Assembly (NCBI RefSeq): GCF_000368825.1
Contig: NZ_KB849717.1
Span: 446,663 to 510,662 of the forward strand
Direction of reading: 5' to 3'
From: Acinetobacter ursingii DSM 16037 = CIP 107286
GTDB taxonomy: Bacteria; Pseudomonadota; Gammaproteobacteria; Pseudomonadales; Moraxellaceae
Length of the DNA: 64,000 nucleotides
A program made the translations under genes and the position numbers. The notes under the pieces are model-generated. The model made no database searches. It was not told the origin of the DNA and worked only from the letters and a program-made list of their open reading frames with translations. Of the stretch, positions 8,951 to 18,949 are shown piece after piece. The first letter of the stretch is position 1; the number at the start of each line of letters is the position of its first letter.

Positions 8951-9337
8951 TTATTTAAATATGGCTCTAAATGTTTCTCGTATTTCGAGTACGATTTCTG
9001 AAAGTGTTTTACCCTTGAGCAATTGAATTGATTGGTATGCAATACCAATGCATAACATGCCAAAAATTGCAAAGATCAACATGACGAAACCTTGAGCCAT
9101 ATGTGAATAAACCCCAAGCTTGTAATATTCAATAAATGCAGACCCACCATAAAGACTAATGGCAACACTAAAGACAAATTTCATAATTACACCAGGTGTA
9201 ATTTTGATACGTCCTTCCGAATCAATATCACCAGACAAGGTTAAGGCAAATACAGCCCCTATAACTGCCGCCATGATTTTGAAAAGCCAAGGCAAGCTTT
9301 TTAAAGAAATTGGATCATGCATAATGTTTTTATCCAT
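8951..9337 (-). CDS. Putative holin
   Basis: A 128-aa protein with three predicted membrane segments (about residues 17-38, 50-72 and 81-103) and a charged C-terminal tail. Next to the endolysin and spanins this fits a class I-like holin that opens the inner membrane for the endolysin. The ATG at 9337 is chosen because AAGGA lies 7 nt upstream; a TTG start at 9355 is possible. Function is inferred from topology and position. Confidence 0.75.
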   Translation of the reverse strand: MDKNIMHDPISLKSLPWLFKIMAAVIGAVFALTLSGDIDSEGRIKITPGVIMKFVFSVAISLYGGSAFIEYYKLGVYSHMAQGFVMLIFAIFGMLCIGIAYQSIQLLKGKTLSEIVLEIRETFRAIFK

Positions 9338-9360
9338 AGGTTTTTCCTTTTTCAAGGCAA

Positions 9361-9385
9361 TAAAAAAGCACCCGTTTGGGTGCTA
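9361..9385 (-). terminator. Hairpin terminator before the holin gene
   Basis: Stem AGCACCC/GGGTGCT with a 4-nt loop followed by a T-run on the minus strand, between the tail-fiber-like gene and the holin. Confidence 0.75.
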
Positions 9386-9398
9386 TGCTTAATATTTT

Positions 9399-10400
9399 TC
9401 ATTCAAAATTACACAGCAGTGCGCCTGTATTTTCATCGCCCGACCAGTCTTCAGCACCCCAAAACATGACTTCTTTGCAGTCATATTTGAAAATTGGATA
9501 GTAAGTGCCTACATCTGAACGCGTGCCAACTTTAATTAAATAAGGATTTAGCTTGTTTGGGTATAGTTGAAGAATTTTTAGTTGATCAATTGCAGATTGG
9601 GGGATCGTGGCAGTACCGACGCTCTTTAAAGCTGATGACATCTGATAGGTTTTGGGAGACGTTGTTGCATCAGATAAAAATAATGCTTTACTTTGGGCAA
9701 TCCCATCCGAAACTTTCACAAAAATACCGTCAACACAATTGAACCATAACCACTCAGTCTCTGCTGTATTCCATAGCTCAGGTATCTTATCTGAAGCCCC
9801 AGCTTCTTTTACTTGAAAGATACCGTTTACAACTCGAATACCTGCGACAGGTAATTGCGGAAATTCATGCAAATGGATGCCGTTATATACGTTTCCGATA
9901 TTTAGCTCAACATCTGAATAACCAGTTGGTGCTTCTAAAACATTTTTGCCAGATAAAATCGCGTATTCAAAATTAGAACCCGAATAAGCTTTACCTGTTA
10001 GCTTGTAATGATGGTATTTGAGTGCAGCATACTCATGAATTGAAAGCACATGCCAATGGCCGCCTTTTTTTATACAATCAGCATTCAATGGAGTGAGGTA
10101 TGTTCCATTTGCCCATTGCAATGGTTTTGAGACATACTCACCCACATCGCTATCTCTTACTGCATAAGTTGTAATAAGTAGATTATCTTTTACACTGTTA
10201 TCTCTAGCAATAAATGCGTAATGGGCTTCACCATTACCACCCCCTCCAATTACTGTTTGTAAATACTGTGCGAGGGTGAACTTTGGTATTTTATTCATAA
10301 ACGTATCATTGCCAGCTGGTGTTTGAATGATTACTTGTGCATTGTTACTCATCGTTTCTACAAGTTGACGAGTCTGAAGTCGCATATTGATCGTTGACAT
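9399..10400 (-). CDS. Unknown tail-fiber-region protein
   Basis: A 333-aa protein between the glycosidase-like spike and the lysis genes, preceded by a strong AGGAG site. A glycine run (GGGGNGE, about residue 53) may be a hinge. The rest is beta-rich in appearance with many aromatic residues, as in distal fiber or receptor-binding proteins. No named domain is recognisable. From position it may be a fiber tip or an assembly partner of the upstream spike. Confidence 0.75.
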   Translation of the reverse strand: MSTINMRLQTRQLVETMSNNAQVIIQTPAGNDTFMNKIPKFTLAQYLQTVIGGGGNGEAHYAFIARDNSVKDNLLITTYAVRDSDVGEYVSKPLQWANGTYLTPLNADCIKKGGHWHVLSIHEYAALKYHHYKLTGKAYSGSNFEYAILSGKNVLEAPTGYSDVELNIGNVYNGIHLHEFPQLPVAGIRVVNGIFQVKEAGASDKIPELWNTAETEWLWFNCVDGIFVKVSDGIAQSKALFLSDATTSPKTYQMSSALKSVGTATIPQSAIDQLKILQLYPNKLNPYLIKVGTRSDVGTYYPIFKYDCKEVMFWGAEDWSGDENTGALLCNFE

Positions 10401-10413
10401 AATGTATCTCCTC

Positions 10414-12000
10414 TTAAGATAAATCGTAAGTTTTTAAAGCGATACAGCGACCCTGATCGCCTACTGCTGTGTAATAGTGATAAAGAATATTGTCTTTTTT
10501 GACGACAAAAGGCTTGTGAGCATACGTTGATTGGTAAGATGGTATGTTATCTAGCAGATCACCACCAAAACGCCAGTTGTTTGGAAATTCAGCAGGCGTT
10601 GTCCACCCCCAGTGATCAATCGCTTTTCCACTGTCCAAAACTGAAAAGTAGAAGACATAAATCAATCCGCCATGCTCAAAAATAGCAGGATCTCCAGCGC
10701 GAATAAATGTCTGATTTATTTCAAGTGGTTCTGATACGCGTTGCTCTGATACAGCCCATTTGCCATCAATTGCATCAGAAGTTGCATAGCCAAATCGCTC
10801 TGCAACAACTCCATCGATATTTCCCCGCGCATTAAAGAACATATACCATTTGTTGTTAAACGTAAATAAATTAGGGTGATAGATAGCTTCATTAGCCCAA
10901 TTAATTTGCGATTGAATTGGAATTTTTATACCGTGATAGGTCCAATCTGGATTTGTAAGACTTGGAGTTGTAGCCAAGCACATACTAATCGGCTCACCCT
11001 CATATCCCTGCCCATTTAGACCTAAATAATATAAGTAATACAGACCTTTATAATAGTATATGCAAGGCCCTGTTGTACCATATCTGTCTCCATTCAATTC
11101 AATTCCGCTCGGACTAAATAACTTGCCTTGTTTTGTCCACACTAATAAATCATCAGATGTTGCCCAGCCAATCCCTGAGCTATGACCCTGACCATAAGCT
11201 GTATAAACCATCACATATTTTTTAAGATTATCATCGTAAATAATGTATGGGCTTTCAATTTCTAAAGAGTCAAAGTCTGATTGCGTAGTCGATGGCTTCA
11301 GAACAAGACCTTTTAGCTCACCTTTGTTTACTCCAAATTTATCAGTCGGAACGTGCATATCTGATGCAAAACTCGTTGCAACTGCATTGCTATTTAAATT
11401 AGATAAATCTATTCCATCGAGCTTATTTAATTCAGAAAACAGCGCATAGAATGCTGTAATGTCTTGATTGCCACTTCTTGAGTTTTTATGAATACTGTCA
11501 ATATTCATAAAAAAATCAATCACTTTTTGATTAAATGAATGCTGATTAAACTGACTTCTTTGTGAAGAAAGAATTGAAAAATCTGTTTCGTATTGAATGA
11601 AAAACTTTAGTAATGATAGATAGATGTTATTAATTTGACTGTTTGTTATAAAAGTGAAACGTTTTGCTCGCTCAAAATCACCCCAACCCACATCATGCCA
11701 AGTATCAACTGTTTCCGATTCAGTCAACTTACCCCAAAAGTAAATCTTGTTGGTGTCAAGCGCTTTGGCTGCACGAGGAGCGGTATCTGGTGTCCACGCT
11801 TGCAAAAGTTCAGTTGTGGGAAATGGTACAACATCACCGGCTTCAATCATCAGCTTAATTGCTTTTGCTAGCGACGGAAATGTACGACCCAAACGACTAA
11901 TGACAGTTGTATTTTCATCAGATTCAATGAAATCTTCTAACGTGTCAGCATTTTTATCAGCATTAACAAGCTTTTCATATGAAATCGGTTTGTTAGCCAT
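10414..12000 (-). CDS. Tail spike with glycosidase-like five-bladed beta-propeller
   Basis: A 528-aa protein. The N-terminal roughly 230 residues are probably the virion-binding and stalk part. From about residue 230 the sequence has the repeating aromatic/Asp pattern of GH43/GH32/GH62-type five-bladed propellers: SPYIIYDDNLKKYVMVYTAY, YYYKGLYYLYYLG, NNKWYMFFNARG and GDPAIFEHGGLIYVFYFSV. It lies directly after the tail tip protein, where receptor-binding and depolymerase proteins sit. I infer capsule or exopolysaccharide binding or cleavage; the catalytic acids cannot be assigned from sequence alone. Confidence 0.75.
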   Translation of the reverse strand: MANKPISYEKLVNADKNADTLEDFIESDENTTVISRLGRTFPSLAKAIKLMIEAGDVVPFPTTELLQAWTPDTAPRAAKALDTNKIYFWGKLTESETVDTWHDVGWGDFERAKRFTFITNSQINNIYLSLLKFFIQYETDFSILSSQRSQFNQHSFNQKVIDFFMNIDSIHKNSRSGNQDITAFYALFSELNKLDGIDLSNLNSNAVATSFASDMHVPTDKFGVNKGELKGLVLKPSTTQSDFDSLEIESPYIIYDDNLKKYVMVYTAYGQGHSSGIGWATSDDLLVWTKQGKLFSPSGIELNGDRYGTTGPCIYYYKGLYYLYYLGLNGQGYEGEPISMCLATTPSLTNPDWTYHGIKIPIQSQINWANEAIYHPNLFTFNNKWYMFFNARGNIDGVVAERFGYATSDAIDGKWAVSEQRVSEPLEINQTFIRAGDPAIFEHGGLIYVFYFSVLDSGKAIDHWGWTTPAEFPNNWRFGGDLLDNIPSYQSTYAHKPFVVKKDNILYHYYTAVGDQGRCIALKTYDLS

Positions 12001-12018
12001 CGGCTTTCTCCAGACATA

Positions 12019-12045
12019 AAAAAAGCACCCTTTTGAGTGCTTTGG
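12019..12045 (-). terminator. Hairpin terminator after the tail tip gene
   Basis: Stem AAAGCAC/GTGCTTT with a loop containing CTCAAAAGGG, followed by a T-run on the minus strand, between the tail tip gene and the spike gene. Confidence 0.7.
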
Positions 12046-12060
12046 ATTTCTAAAATTCAG

Positions 12061-14883
12061 TTAAATAAAGTCATGATCACGTTCATAAAAACGTGCGTCA
12101 TAGTTTGATGCTTTCAATGTGTTCGTCATTTGAGTTTGCGGTGTTAACTCTTCAAGCATAAATGCTTGTTTCTCACGCTCATCCGCTTTGAGCAATGAAT
12201 ACATGGTTTTGACATAGCGATCAGGATCAACAACTAGCGGCAGCAGTGGTGCGCGAGCAAGCGCCATAGAATAGTCATCTGGCCCCGTACTGCACTGGAT
12301 CATATCGACACTGGCATCTGGCAATTGGAAGTATGCGTAATACACAAAGCCTGCTTCGAAGATACAAGGCTGAGATGTATACACAACCAAACCATCGACT
12401 GCATCAACTTCCCCGTCCTGTGTGCTTACCAGTGTGTTGTCTGCGACAAGAATACGATCATTTCTAATCAGTAACTCAGACTCGTCGAGCGCTTCGAACT
12501 CACACGATACATACTTGTATTTCAGCTTATTCCATTCCCGCCACGCTCTAACTTTCGCTTGAGCTTCATTGCGGATTCCTGTAGTGGTGATCTTCAACGG
12601 ATTCTTAGGTGTGATGTCTTCAGGAATGATGTACTTAACACGTGCATCGTCTACATCAGAAGTGTATTCAAGCTCTACCCCGTCATAGTCTTTCTGCACA
12701 CCGAATGTATAAGTCCGTTTTTCAGTGGTTGGCACCTTGTTCCGATGATTGAATAAAAGTACTGAGTTTTCTTGTGGCTGCTCAAACTTCAAGCGCAACA
12801 AACTTCCAAATCGATACGGCTCACAAAAAGCAGAGCTTGCAATCATTCCAGCAATTTCTTCAAAGCTAAGATTGTTATCATCAATCGTGTAGTTAAATTC
12901 ACTCATGATGCTTGAATCAAAGTATGTATTTACTTTGTCAATTTCAGCATTGATCTGTGCAATGTCGATTTCACTCTCAGATCGACGTCCAACATGGTCA
13001 TCAAGTGCATTGTAAATCAGTGCCTGACCTGCTGAACGTGTGACCTGTAAAGGCCCTGTGCCATCAACCGGAAGTTTGCGATTCACTAAACAGTTCAGCT
13101 TGCGTTCTTTGATGCTTAGGGCGCCATCGGTAGCAACTGTTCGAGAACGCAATACAGTCACATTACCGTAACTATCTTTATCCGATTGTGCAAAAGCATA
13201 AACATCTTTAATCTTCACTTCACCACGATAGTTGGAATCTGTCGGCCAATCCATGCAAGCACGAAACCTAAATGATCCAGATTGACCAAAATTAATCGTC
13301 ATGGTTCTCCCAAATTGTGACGTATGATATTCTCTAAAAAATAGAACACTTTCAAGAATATCTCCAAATTGATCGCCATCTTCATCCAACATTTGATATT
13401 GAATTCTGACTCGTGTTTCAGTGGGATCTTGTCTTCCAGATCTTGACTGCCAAAACAAACCTTGCGGCCAAACCAAATTGACGTACATACCCTCAGCATT
13501 TTGCATATCAAGATTGAACCAGCCCACCCATTTATTGTTGACTGAATCGAGACGTGGTGTGATATTCTGCCCTTGTGTACTCTGGTTTGGCAATGTTGCG
13601 AGTTTATCCCATTCAGGGTTGATCGCACTTGGGTTGATAAGTGCAATGCTGTTCGCTGTCATGCTTGAAATTGTGTAAGTACCACCTAAATTGATTCCGT
13701 TTTCATTTTGATTTAAAACAGCGCCTGCACTTATTGTGTAGTCGTCATTCAAAAGCGACCAGTTCGGGTTTATTGAACTTGGATTTGATAACACAATGTC
13801 ATAATGAAAGCCTGTTGATATCGTAGTTTTGGTGATACCAGATACGATGTATTGGCCTGACAAATCTCGTGATGTAGTTTCTAAGACTGGCGGTGTTCCA
13901 GTGTTTGTTACGATATCAACCTGTGCTCCTGTTAGCTGTAAAGCTTTAAATGCATTGGGATTATCAACGTTAATCGTTGATTCAATGATTACATGAAAGT
14001 CTTCTGTAACTAAAATAGATCCTGAAAAAGCAACATTTAAGACACCGTATTCAGCATTATAAACAGCAACATTTTCTCCTGAACTAAAATACTGTGAGAA
14101 ATCTATAGAGTTACTTTTGATGTAATTTGGACTTTCAAACCATATCTGATTTGATTCTATTTGCGTGTCATTTGGTCGCTTTAACGTTTGACCGTTGATC
14201 GCAACTGATTTTTTTACCTCTATTGGCAACTCAGTGAATGTTTCACCCACTTGATAAAACGCTTGATTAGCACCAACAATTTGAACATTTGGATTGTAAA
14301 CAGAGACAGACGTACCGGGAATATTTGCAACATCTGTTTCACCGTCGCGCATGTCTAGAATTTGATAATAACCACGCCCTATACACATCAAACATTCTTC
14401 AATTTCAATGCCGTCGACATAGATCGAATAAGCTTGAGCGATCAGATCAGGATAAGCACGCACGCGACCAAAGATGTCCGGAATACGTCCATTTAGCCGT
14501 GCTTGGTTTGTACGGTTAGCCAATTCATTGTTTGATGAGCCTGCTGCCGCGGCTGCGGGCTTTGGCATTGTCATGATCGTATAAACGCTATACGCTGCCA
14601 TGATTGCAACGACAATCAAATACACAATCGTAAATGGATCATATGCTGGATAAACCACAACATAAAACTGCCCATCAAGCTGTTTTAAATTTTCAATATC
14701 GCCAAGATTTTTTGGCGTCACATCCTTTGATTGAGCAATATCATTATGATAAATACGGGCATTTTTTGGGAAGCTCGGTGCGAACTGCTCATGTAAATAT
14801 TGCAGCACATCTTCAACATCTGCCTCGGCCCAAGTAGAACGATCATAAATATCGGGTACGATAATGACTTTTTTCAAGCTCAT
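12061..14883 (-). CDS. Tail tip protein J / TipJ-like host specificity protein
   Basis: A 940-aa protein. Residues 1-80 look like a small alpha/beta domain, followed by a hydrophobic segment (about 84-106) and an Ala-rich linker. The segment ARLNGRIPDIFGRVRAYPDL is the conserved entry of J-type tail tip proteins. The N-terminal part resembles lambda tail protein I in layout, so this may be an I-J fusion (inference). It sits at the tip of the siphovirus tail and contacts the receptor. The start overlaps the NlpC/P60-like gene by 4 nt. Confidence 0.85.
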   Translation of the reverse strand: MSLKKVIIVPDIYDRSTWAEADVEDVLQYLHEQFAPSFPKNARIYHNDIAQSKDVTPKNLGDIENLKQLDGQFYVVVYPAYDPFTIVYLIVVAIMAAYSVYTIMTMPKPAAAAAGSSNNELANRTNQARLNGRIPDIFGRVRAYPDLIAQAYSIYVDGIEIEECLMCIGRGYYQILDMRDGETDVANIPGTSVSVYNPNVQIVGANQAFYQVGETFTELPIEVKKSVAINGQTLKRPNDTQIESNQIWFESPNYIKSNSIDFSQYFSSGENVAVYNAEYGVLNVAFSGSILVTEDFHVIIESTINVDNPNAFKALQLTGAQVDIVTNTGTPPVLETTSRDLSGQYIVSGITKTTISTGFHYDIVLSNPSSINPNWSLLNDDYTISAGAVLNQNENGINLGGTYTISSMTANSIALINPSAINPEWDKLATLPNQSTQGQNITPRLDSVNNKWVGWFNLDMQNAEGMYVNLVWPQGLFWQSRSGRQDPTETRVRIQYQMLDEDGDQFGDILESVLFFREYHTSQFGRTMTINFGQSGSFRFRACMDWPTDSNYRGEVKIKDVYAFAQSDKDSYGNVTVLRSRTVATDGALSIKERKLNCLVNRKLPVDGTGPLQVTRSAGQALIYNALDDHVGRRSESEIDIAQINAEIDKVNTYFDSSIMSEFNYTIDDNNLSFEEIAGMIASSAFCEPYRFGSLLRLKFEQPQENSVLLFNHRNKVPTTEKRTYTFGVQKDYDGVELEYTSDVDDARVKYIIPEDITPKNPLKITTTGIRNEAQAKVRAWREWNKLKYKYVSCEFEALDESELLIRNDRILVADNTLVSTQDGEVDAVDGLVVYTSQPCIFEAGFVYYAYFQLPDASVDMIQCSTGPDDYSMALARAPLLPLVVDPDRYVKTMYSLLKADEREKQAFMLEELTPQTQMTNTLKASNYDARFYERDHDFI

Positions 14884-15200
14884 AGATAAAACCTCGTTTC
14901 CCGAAAATTTACAGAAATTAATTCAAGCGGTAGAAATTGCACACCGCGGCCAGACAAATGTAAAAGTTTGTCGCAATAAAAAAGCCCAACGTGTGTTGAG
15001 CTTCGAGATCCATTACTAAAAAATACAATACAGGGTGAAATCGGTTCATTAATGCGCTGAAAATCGCCAGATCCATTTAAAAATTGACTCAATCGCTTAG
15101 TCAGGTTTTCACCTGTGATTTGCTGCCACGCTTCGCACAGAAACTCATTGCATGTGTACTCTGGCGACCAAATTCGATCGAGTAATTGATCAATACTCAT
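14880..15200 (-). CDS. NlpC/P60-like tail tip hydrolase
   Basis: A 106-aa protein with a candidate catalytic Cys in YTCNEFLCEAW (about residues 16-26) and His in THVGLFY (about 69-75), the order seen in the NlpC/P60 peptidase fold. It occupies the place of lambda tail protein K. It is short for the family, so it may be a minimal domain. It overlaps both neighbours by 4 nt. Likely role: cleaving peptide crosslinks during DNA entry or tail tip assembly. Confidence 0.75.
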   Translation of the reverse strand: MSIDQLLDRIWSPEYTCNEFLCEAWQQITGENLTKRLSQFLNGSGDFQRINEPISPCIVFFSNGSRSSTHVGLFYCDKLLHLSGRGVQFLPLELISVNFRETRFYL

Positions 15201-15700
15201 ATCATACCCCGAAGTAACGGAAACCGCTCTAGACTATAGGTTTCACCTGTTTTAACTGAGTTCAATTCAGGCGCTTTAGCATCAAATGTACAGTTTCCAG
15301 TTCCGTCCTTTGATAAAGAAGCAACTTCGAGTGTTTGCAGCTCCACCATGGGTGATGACAAATCATCATCCCGATATAAGCGCCATTTTACTTGTGGCCG
15401 CTGGTCCCAGTTATTACCCAGGCGAGCACCGATTACAGCTTCAATCAGCTCATCATCAACATCACCAATTGTGAGTGCTAGCTTTTGATCAAGATCGTTT
15501 GTGACAGTTGAACGTTGAATCGACATAGGTTGATAAACATATTCAACATCTTGTCCACCAGCTGCATGCTTTACTGTCACACCGTTAGCATCGTTTTTGA
15601 CATAGCGAAAAGGCTGATCAAAATCTGGGTGAGATATTTCGACACACTCAAGCGGTAAAACTTCACTTGAGTCCAGAAAGAATGACGTGTAATCAGGCAT
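15197..15700 (-). CDS. DUF1833 phage tail protein
   Basis: A 167-aa protein I recognise as DUF1833-like, a minor tail component found between tape measure and tail tip genes. It corresponds by position to lambda tail protein L. The ATG at 15700 is chosen because TTGGAGA lies just upstream. It overlaps the previous gene by 8 nt. Confidence 0.78.
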   Translation of the reverse strand: MPDYTSFFLDSSEVLPLECVEISHPDFDQPFRYVKNDANGVTVKHAAGGQDVEYVYQPMSIQRSTVTNDLDQKLALTIGDVDDELIEAVIGARLGNNWDQRPQVKWRLYRDDDLSSPMVELQTLEVASLSKDGTGNCTFDAKAPELNSVKTGETYSLERFPLLRGMI

Positions 15701-16178
15701 CGAGATTCTCCAAAGCATCAGGCAAATCTACATTGACCAGTTTTTCAAGTGGATTAGCCAAACTGCTCAAGTCGTCATCAGATTCATTGCCGTATTGAAC
15801 AATCAAGTCGTCCATGTCTGTGCTTTCTGTTAGTGGTTTTACTTCAAGCTGAGCTGATACTGTGAAGATTAAGCCTTGTTTGCTTGAAAGTGCTGGACTA
15901 TCAGCGAAATAACACTGGTAGTCTTGTGCTGGCGCGTCATCGACAACAAGCTTGGCTAAAAATGCCTGATTAGGCTTTCTTCGCCATACACGATAGAAGG
16001 CCATCAAGTATTGATAGCCTGCCTCGCCGACTACCCACTGCACGCTGACTGAGTGTGACGGGTTTTTGAGTGACCGGCGGTAGCGACTTGCGCCACCGTC
16101 GAGCTTTTGAGAAATTACGCCATTTCCAAGCTTTGCAGAGTAACCGGATTGCGTCACGCAGTATTTAAGACGGTTCAT
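15693..16178 (-). CDS. Minor tail protein, lambda M position
   Basis: A 161-aa protein directly downstream of the tape measure gene, sharing the boundary base. It has an acidic C-terminal third. No named domain is recognised with confidence; order in the operon (tape measure, this, DUF1833, NlpC/P60, J) places it where lambda gpM lies at the distal tail end. Confidence 0.75.
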   Translation of the reverse strand: MNRLKYCVTQSGYSAKLGNGVISQKLDGGASRYRRSLKNPSHSVSVQWVVGEAGYQYLMAFYRVWRRKPNQAFLAKLVVDDAPAQDYQCYFADSPALSSKQGLIFTVSAQLEVKPLTESTDMDDLIVQYGNESDDDLSSLANPLEKLVNVDLPDALENLDA

Positions 16179-18892
16179 TATCTTCTCCGTGCCACATTGA
16201 GATTTTGTTGCATTGCTTTAGAAATTCGACTGTTAGGGCTTGCCAATTGGCCAGTGACCATTTTTTCAACCTCATCAATCGTCACGTAAGTCTTGCCGTC
16301 AGCGCCACGAGTAGCACTAACACTGCTAGATGTGTTGTTATTGATAATGATGTCACCTTGTGATAATGCTGGCATATTGGAATAACGGTCCACAATATAA
16401 CTTGTCGTATCACCCATATGCCCACCAGAAGCGCGCTTAACCGGAAGTTCACCCATTCTGTTTATGTAGTCCAAGGTATCAACTCCAAGACTACGAACAG
16501 ACTTGGCTTTAATGACATACTCGTTGTCGGAAAGCATTGCAGGAATTGAGTCGCTAGTTTCTGTTCCAGATCCTCGAACGTGGCCACCAGTTGAGAAGCC
16601 TTTCGGTGTAAATGCCTGTAGTGCAGCCTGTAGCACCCCTGTTTTAGCTGTTGCCATTGCTACGGCTGGAATATTTGCAGGGAATGGAGCAGATGACCAT
16701 GCTGCTGCAATGGTTGTATAACCACTCATAATTACACTGGCTAAGTTTGCTGCTTTTTGAGCTGCAATCATGGTTTTGTATGCTGATGAATTTTCCCCAG
16801 CGTACCCTTTCACCAAATCGCCCATTGCTCCAAATGCAGAACCCATAGCTGACAAATTGCTTGAATAGAGTTGGGTGTTTAAGTCACTCTCCTTCTTGGC
16901 GTACATTTCATTTAGTGCTTGTCTGGCTTGCAAATAACGATCCTGAGCTTCTAAAAGCGCAGCATTTTGATCTTCAGCACTTAAACCCTGACCAAAAATA
17001 GCATCACGCTCAGTGCTATAGTTTTTTGCCAATGAGTTTTGTTCAGATGAAACCCCTATATCAAGCTGTGTTTTAGCGTAAGCCTCGGGATTTTGGCGCT
17101 CCATTAAGTAATTGCTGGATTGATCATATACACCATTAATCGAAGCTCGCATCTCAGCAGCCTTAACTTGCTGGGTATATCTGAACTGCTCAATCTCATA
17201 ATCATAGCGCTCCTTTAAGGCCTTGATACTCGACTTCTTTTCTTCATTAGTTAGTTCTTTATTAGCCAATATTCTTTTTTCATTGATTCGAGTTTGTGCT
17301 GTAAGCTTTTCCTCTTCTGTCATTTTAAAAGAATAAAGATCATAGGCAAGTTGAGCTTCATTAATTGACTTGGTCTGCTCTGCTCGTTTTTGGGCTTCCG
17401 CAATATACTGTGTCATTCCATATTTTTGCAGACGAGCAATTTCTTTTTGCAAATCCATGTCTATCTGCGCCGATTCACTTGAATATGCATACTGAATTCT
17501 AAACCTTTCCTGATCAATCCGAGCTAATTCGTTTGCATGCTTGCGCGCTTCTGTTAAAGCTTTTTTCTTTTCTGAATCGCTTGAAGGTGCTTTTGAACCA
17601 TCACCTTTTACCTTAAATTGCTCCAAAACATCTTTAGTAGATTTTGAAGATTCATTAAGCTTAACCTTATACACTTCCAGTTTTTTTTCTGCACTATTTG
17701 TGGCCTTGCTAATTGAATCCCATTTTGATAAGGCCCAATCATCAATACCCTGCATAGATTGTTTATAGATTTCATTTTTAGAGGCATTGGAAGTTCTCCT
17801 ATTAAAAGGATCTGATACGATATCAACACCAGCAGCAATTGAAACTCCAGCCTTTTTTGTTAGAGCTTGAATAGTTACCCACGCGTTTCCAATGGTATTT
17901 AACTCATTAATCGTAGCCCTCCATTTCTCAACCATGAAATCTCCAGTGATGTCAAATGCCCCCCTAAGAGAGCTTAGGTCATCTTCTGCACTAGAGCCAA
18001 ATATGCTGAAAGCGTTAGTCATTCCCGCCAATGCTGTTTCAATAGCACCCGAAGATACAATGGTTGTTAAACTTTGAACTGACTCGCTAGCTAAATCCAC
18101 ACCACTTCTTACAAGATCACCAACACCCGCTTGAGATATTGCCAAGTATAAAGCCTCCCAAGAATCATTTAAGTTTGCTATTGACCCGTCAAGCGTATTC
18201 ATTCGCTCCGCCATTGCTCCAGCAAACTGATTCTCTCCAAGCTTTATGAGGTATTCCTCAATCTCCTTGGCATTATTGCCTATTGTTTTTGACATACCTT
18301 GGAAAGTTAATGTGACTTTATCTCCTTGTTGTTTTGCTTTAATACCAAACTCTTTAAGGCGTTCAAACTCACTCGTTGTTGCATCAGCAACAGCCTCAAT
18401 CATTTGGCTTAAGTCTTTACCCATTGCACTAGCTGTATTTCCATAAGACTTCATAGCTCGCTCAGACGGGGTTAAACCTAAATTTACTAGTTTAGTAAAC
18501 CCATCAACAGCCTGCTCCAATCCGTAAGGTGTTTCAGTTGCGAATTTCTGTAACGCATTAAAAGCTAACTTTGCATTTTCTGCTGATTTTGTTGCTGTGA
18601 TTAGTCCAGCATTTAACTTATCAAATGTTCTTTGCGTTGAAATAATCTTATCAATAGAGAGTAGAGGGAGTAATACAGATGCTCCAGCAGCAGCCAATCC
18701 CAATAAAGCACGAGACATAATTGCGATTTCTTGAGCCGACTTGCTAGATGTCCTTCCTACTTTTTCAGTAGAATTTGATGCTTTATCACCACTAAGAGTT
18801 ACCTCATTTAATGCTTTTCTTAGTTCTTCAGAATTCTTTTTAGCCTGCTCAGTGCTAATAGTAATCAAGAGACTGCTTTTTGCTTCTGCCAT
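16178..18892 (-). CDS. Tail tape measure protein
   Basis: A 904-aa protein, the longest helical protein of the tail operon. The N-terminus is a coiled coil (EQAKKNSEELRKALNEV), a hydrophobic region follows at about 60-85, then long Ala/Glu/Lys/Gln-rich helices to about residue 600. The segment LNAGLITATKSAENAKLAF and the helical repeats are typical of tape measures of siphophages. It sets tail length and chaperones DNA entry. A moron island separates it from the chaperone genes G/GT. Confidence 0.9.
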   Translation of the reverse strand: MAEAKSSLLITISTEQAKKNSEELRKALNEVTLSGDKASNSTEKVGRTSSKSAQEIAIMSRALLGLAAAGASVLLPLLSIDKIISTQRTFDKLNAGLITATKSAENAKLAFNALQKFATETPYGLEQAVDGFTKLVNLGLTPSERAMKSYGNTASAMGKDLSQMIEAVADATTSEFERLKEFGIKAKQQGDKVTLTFQGMSKTIGNNAKEIEEYLIKLGENQFAGAMAERMNTLDGSIANLNDSWEALYLAISQAGVGDLVRSGVDLASESVQSLTTIVSSGAIETALAGMTNAFSIFGSSAEDDLSSLRGAFDITGDFMVEKWRATINELNTIGNAWVTIQALTKKAGVSIAAGVDIVSDPFNRRTSNASKNEIYKQSMQGIDDWALSKWDSISKATNSAEKKLEVYKVKLNESSKSTKDVLEQFKVKGDGSKAPSSDSEKKKALTEARKHANELARIDQERFRIQYAYSSESAQIDMDLQKEIARLQKYGMTQYIAEAQKRAEQTKSINEAQLAYDLYSFKMTEEEKLTAQTRINEKRILANKELTNEEKKSSIKALKERYDYEIEQFRYTQQVKAAEMRASINGVYDQSSNYLMERQNPEAYAKTQLDIGVSSEQNSLAKNYSTERDAIFGQGLSAEDQNAALLEAQDRYLQARQALNEMYAKKESDLNTQLYSSNLSAMGSAFGAMGDLVKGYAGENSSAYKTMIAAQKAANLASVIMSGYTTIAAAWSSAPFPANIPAVAMATAKTGVLQAALQAFTPKGFSTGGHVRGSGTETSDSIPAMLSDNEYVIKAKSVRSLGVDTLDYINRMGELPVKRASGGHMGDTTSYIVDRYSNMPALSQGDIIINNNTSSSVSATRGADGKTYVTIDEVEKMVTGQLASPNSRISKAMQQNLNVARRR

Positions 18893-18907
18893 TTTATCAC
18901 CTGCAAT

Positions 18908-18932
18908 AAAAAACCCGCATTTAGCGGGTCTT
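18908..18932 (-). terminator. Hairpin before the tape measure gene
   Basis: Stem ACCCGC/GCGGGT, 5-nt loop, followed on the minus strand by a T-run. It marks the boundary between the cargo island and the tape measure gene. Confidence 0.65.
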
Positions 18933-18949
18933 GGTTATCAATATTGGTT

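Noticed and set aside
12559..14837. Plus-strand frames within the tail tip gene
   Set aside because: No ribosome binding sites or recognisable protein features, and the opposite strand encodes a clear J-like protein.
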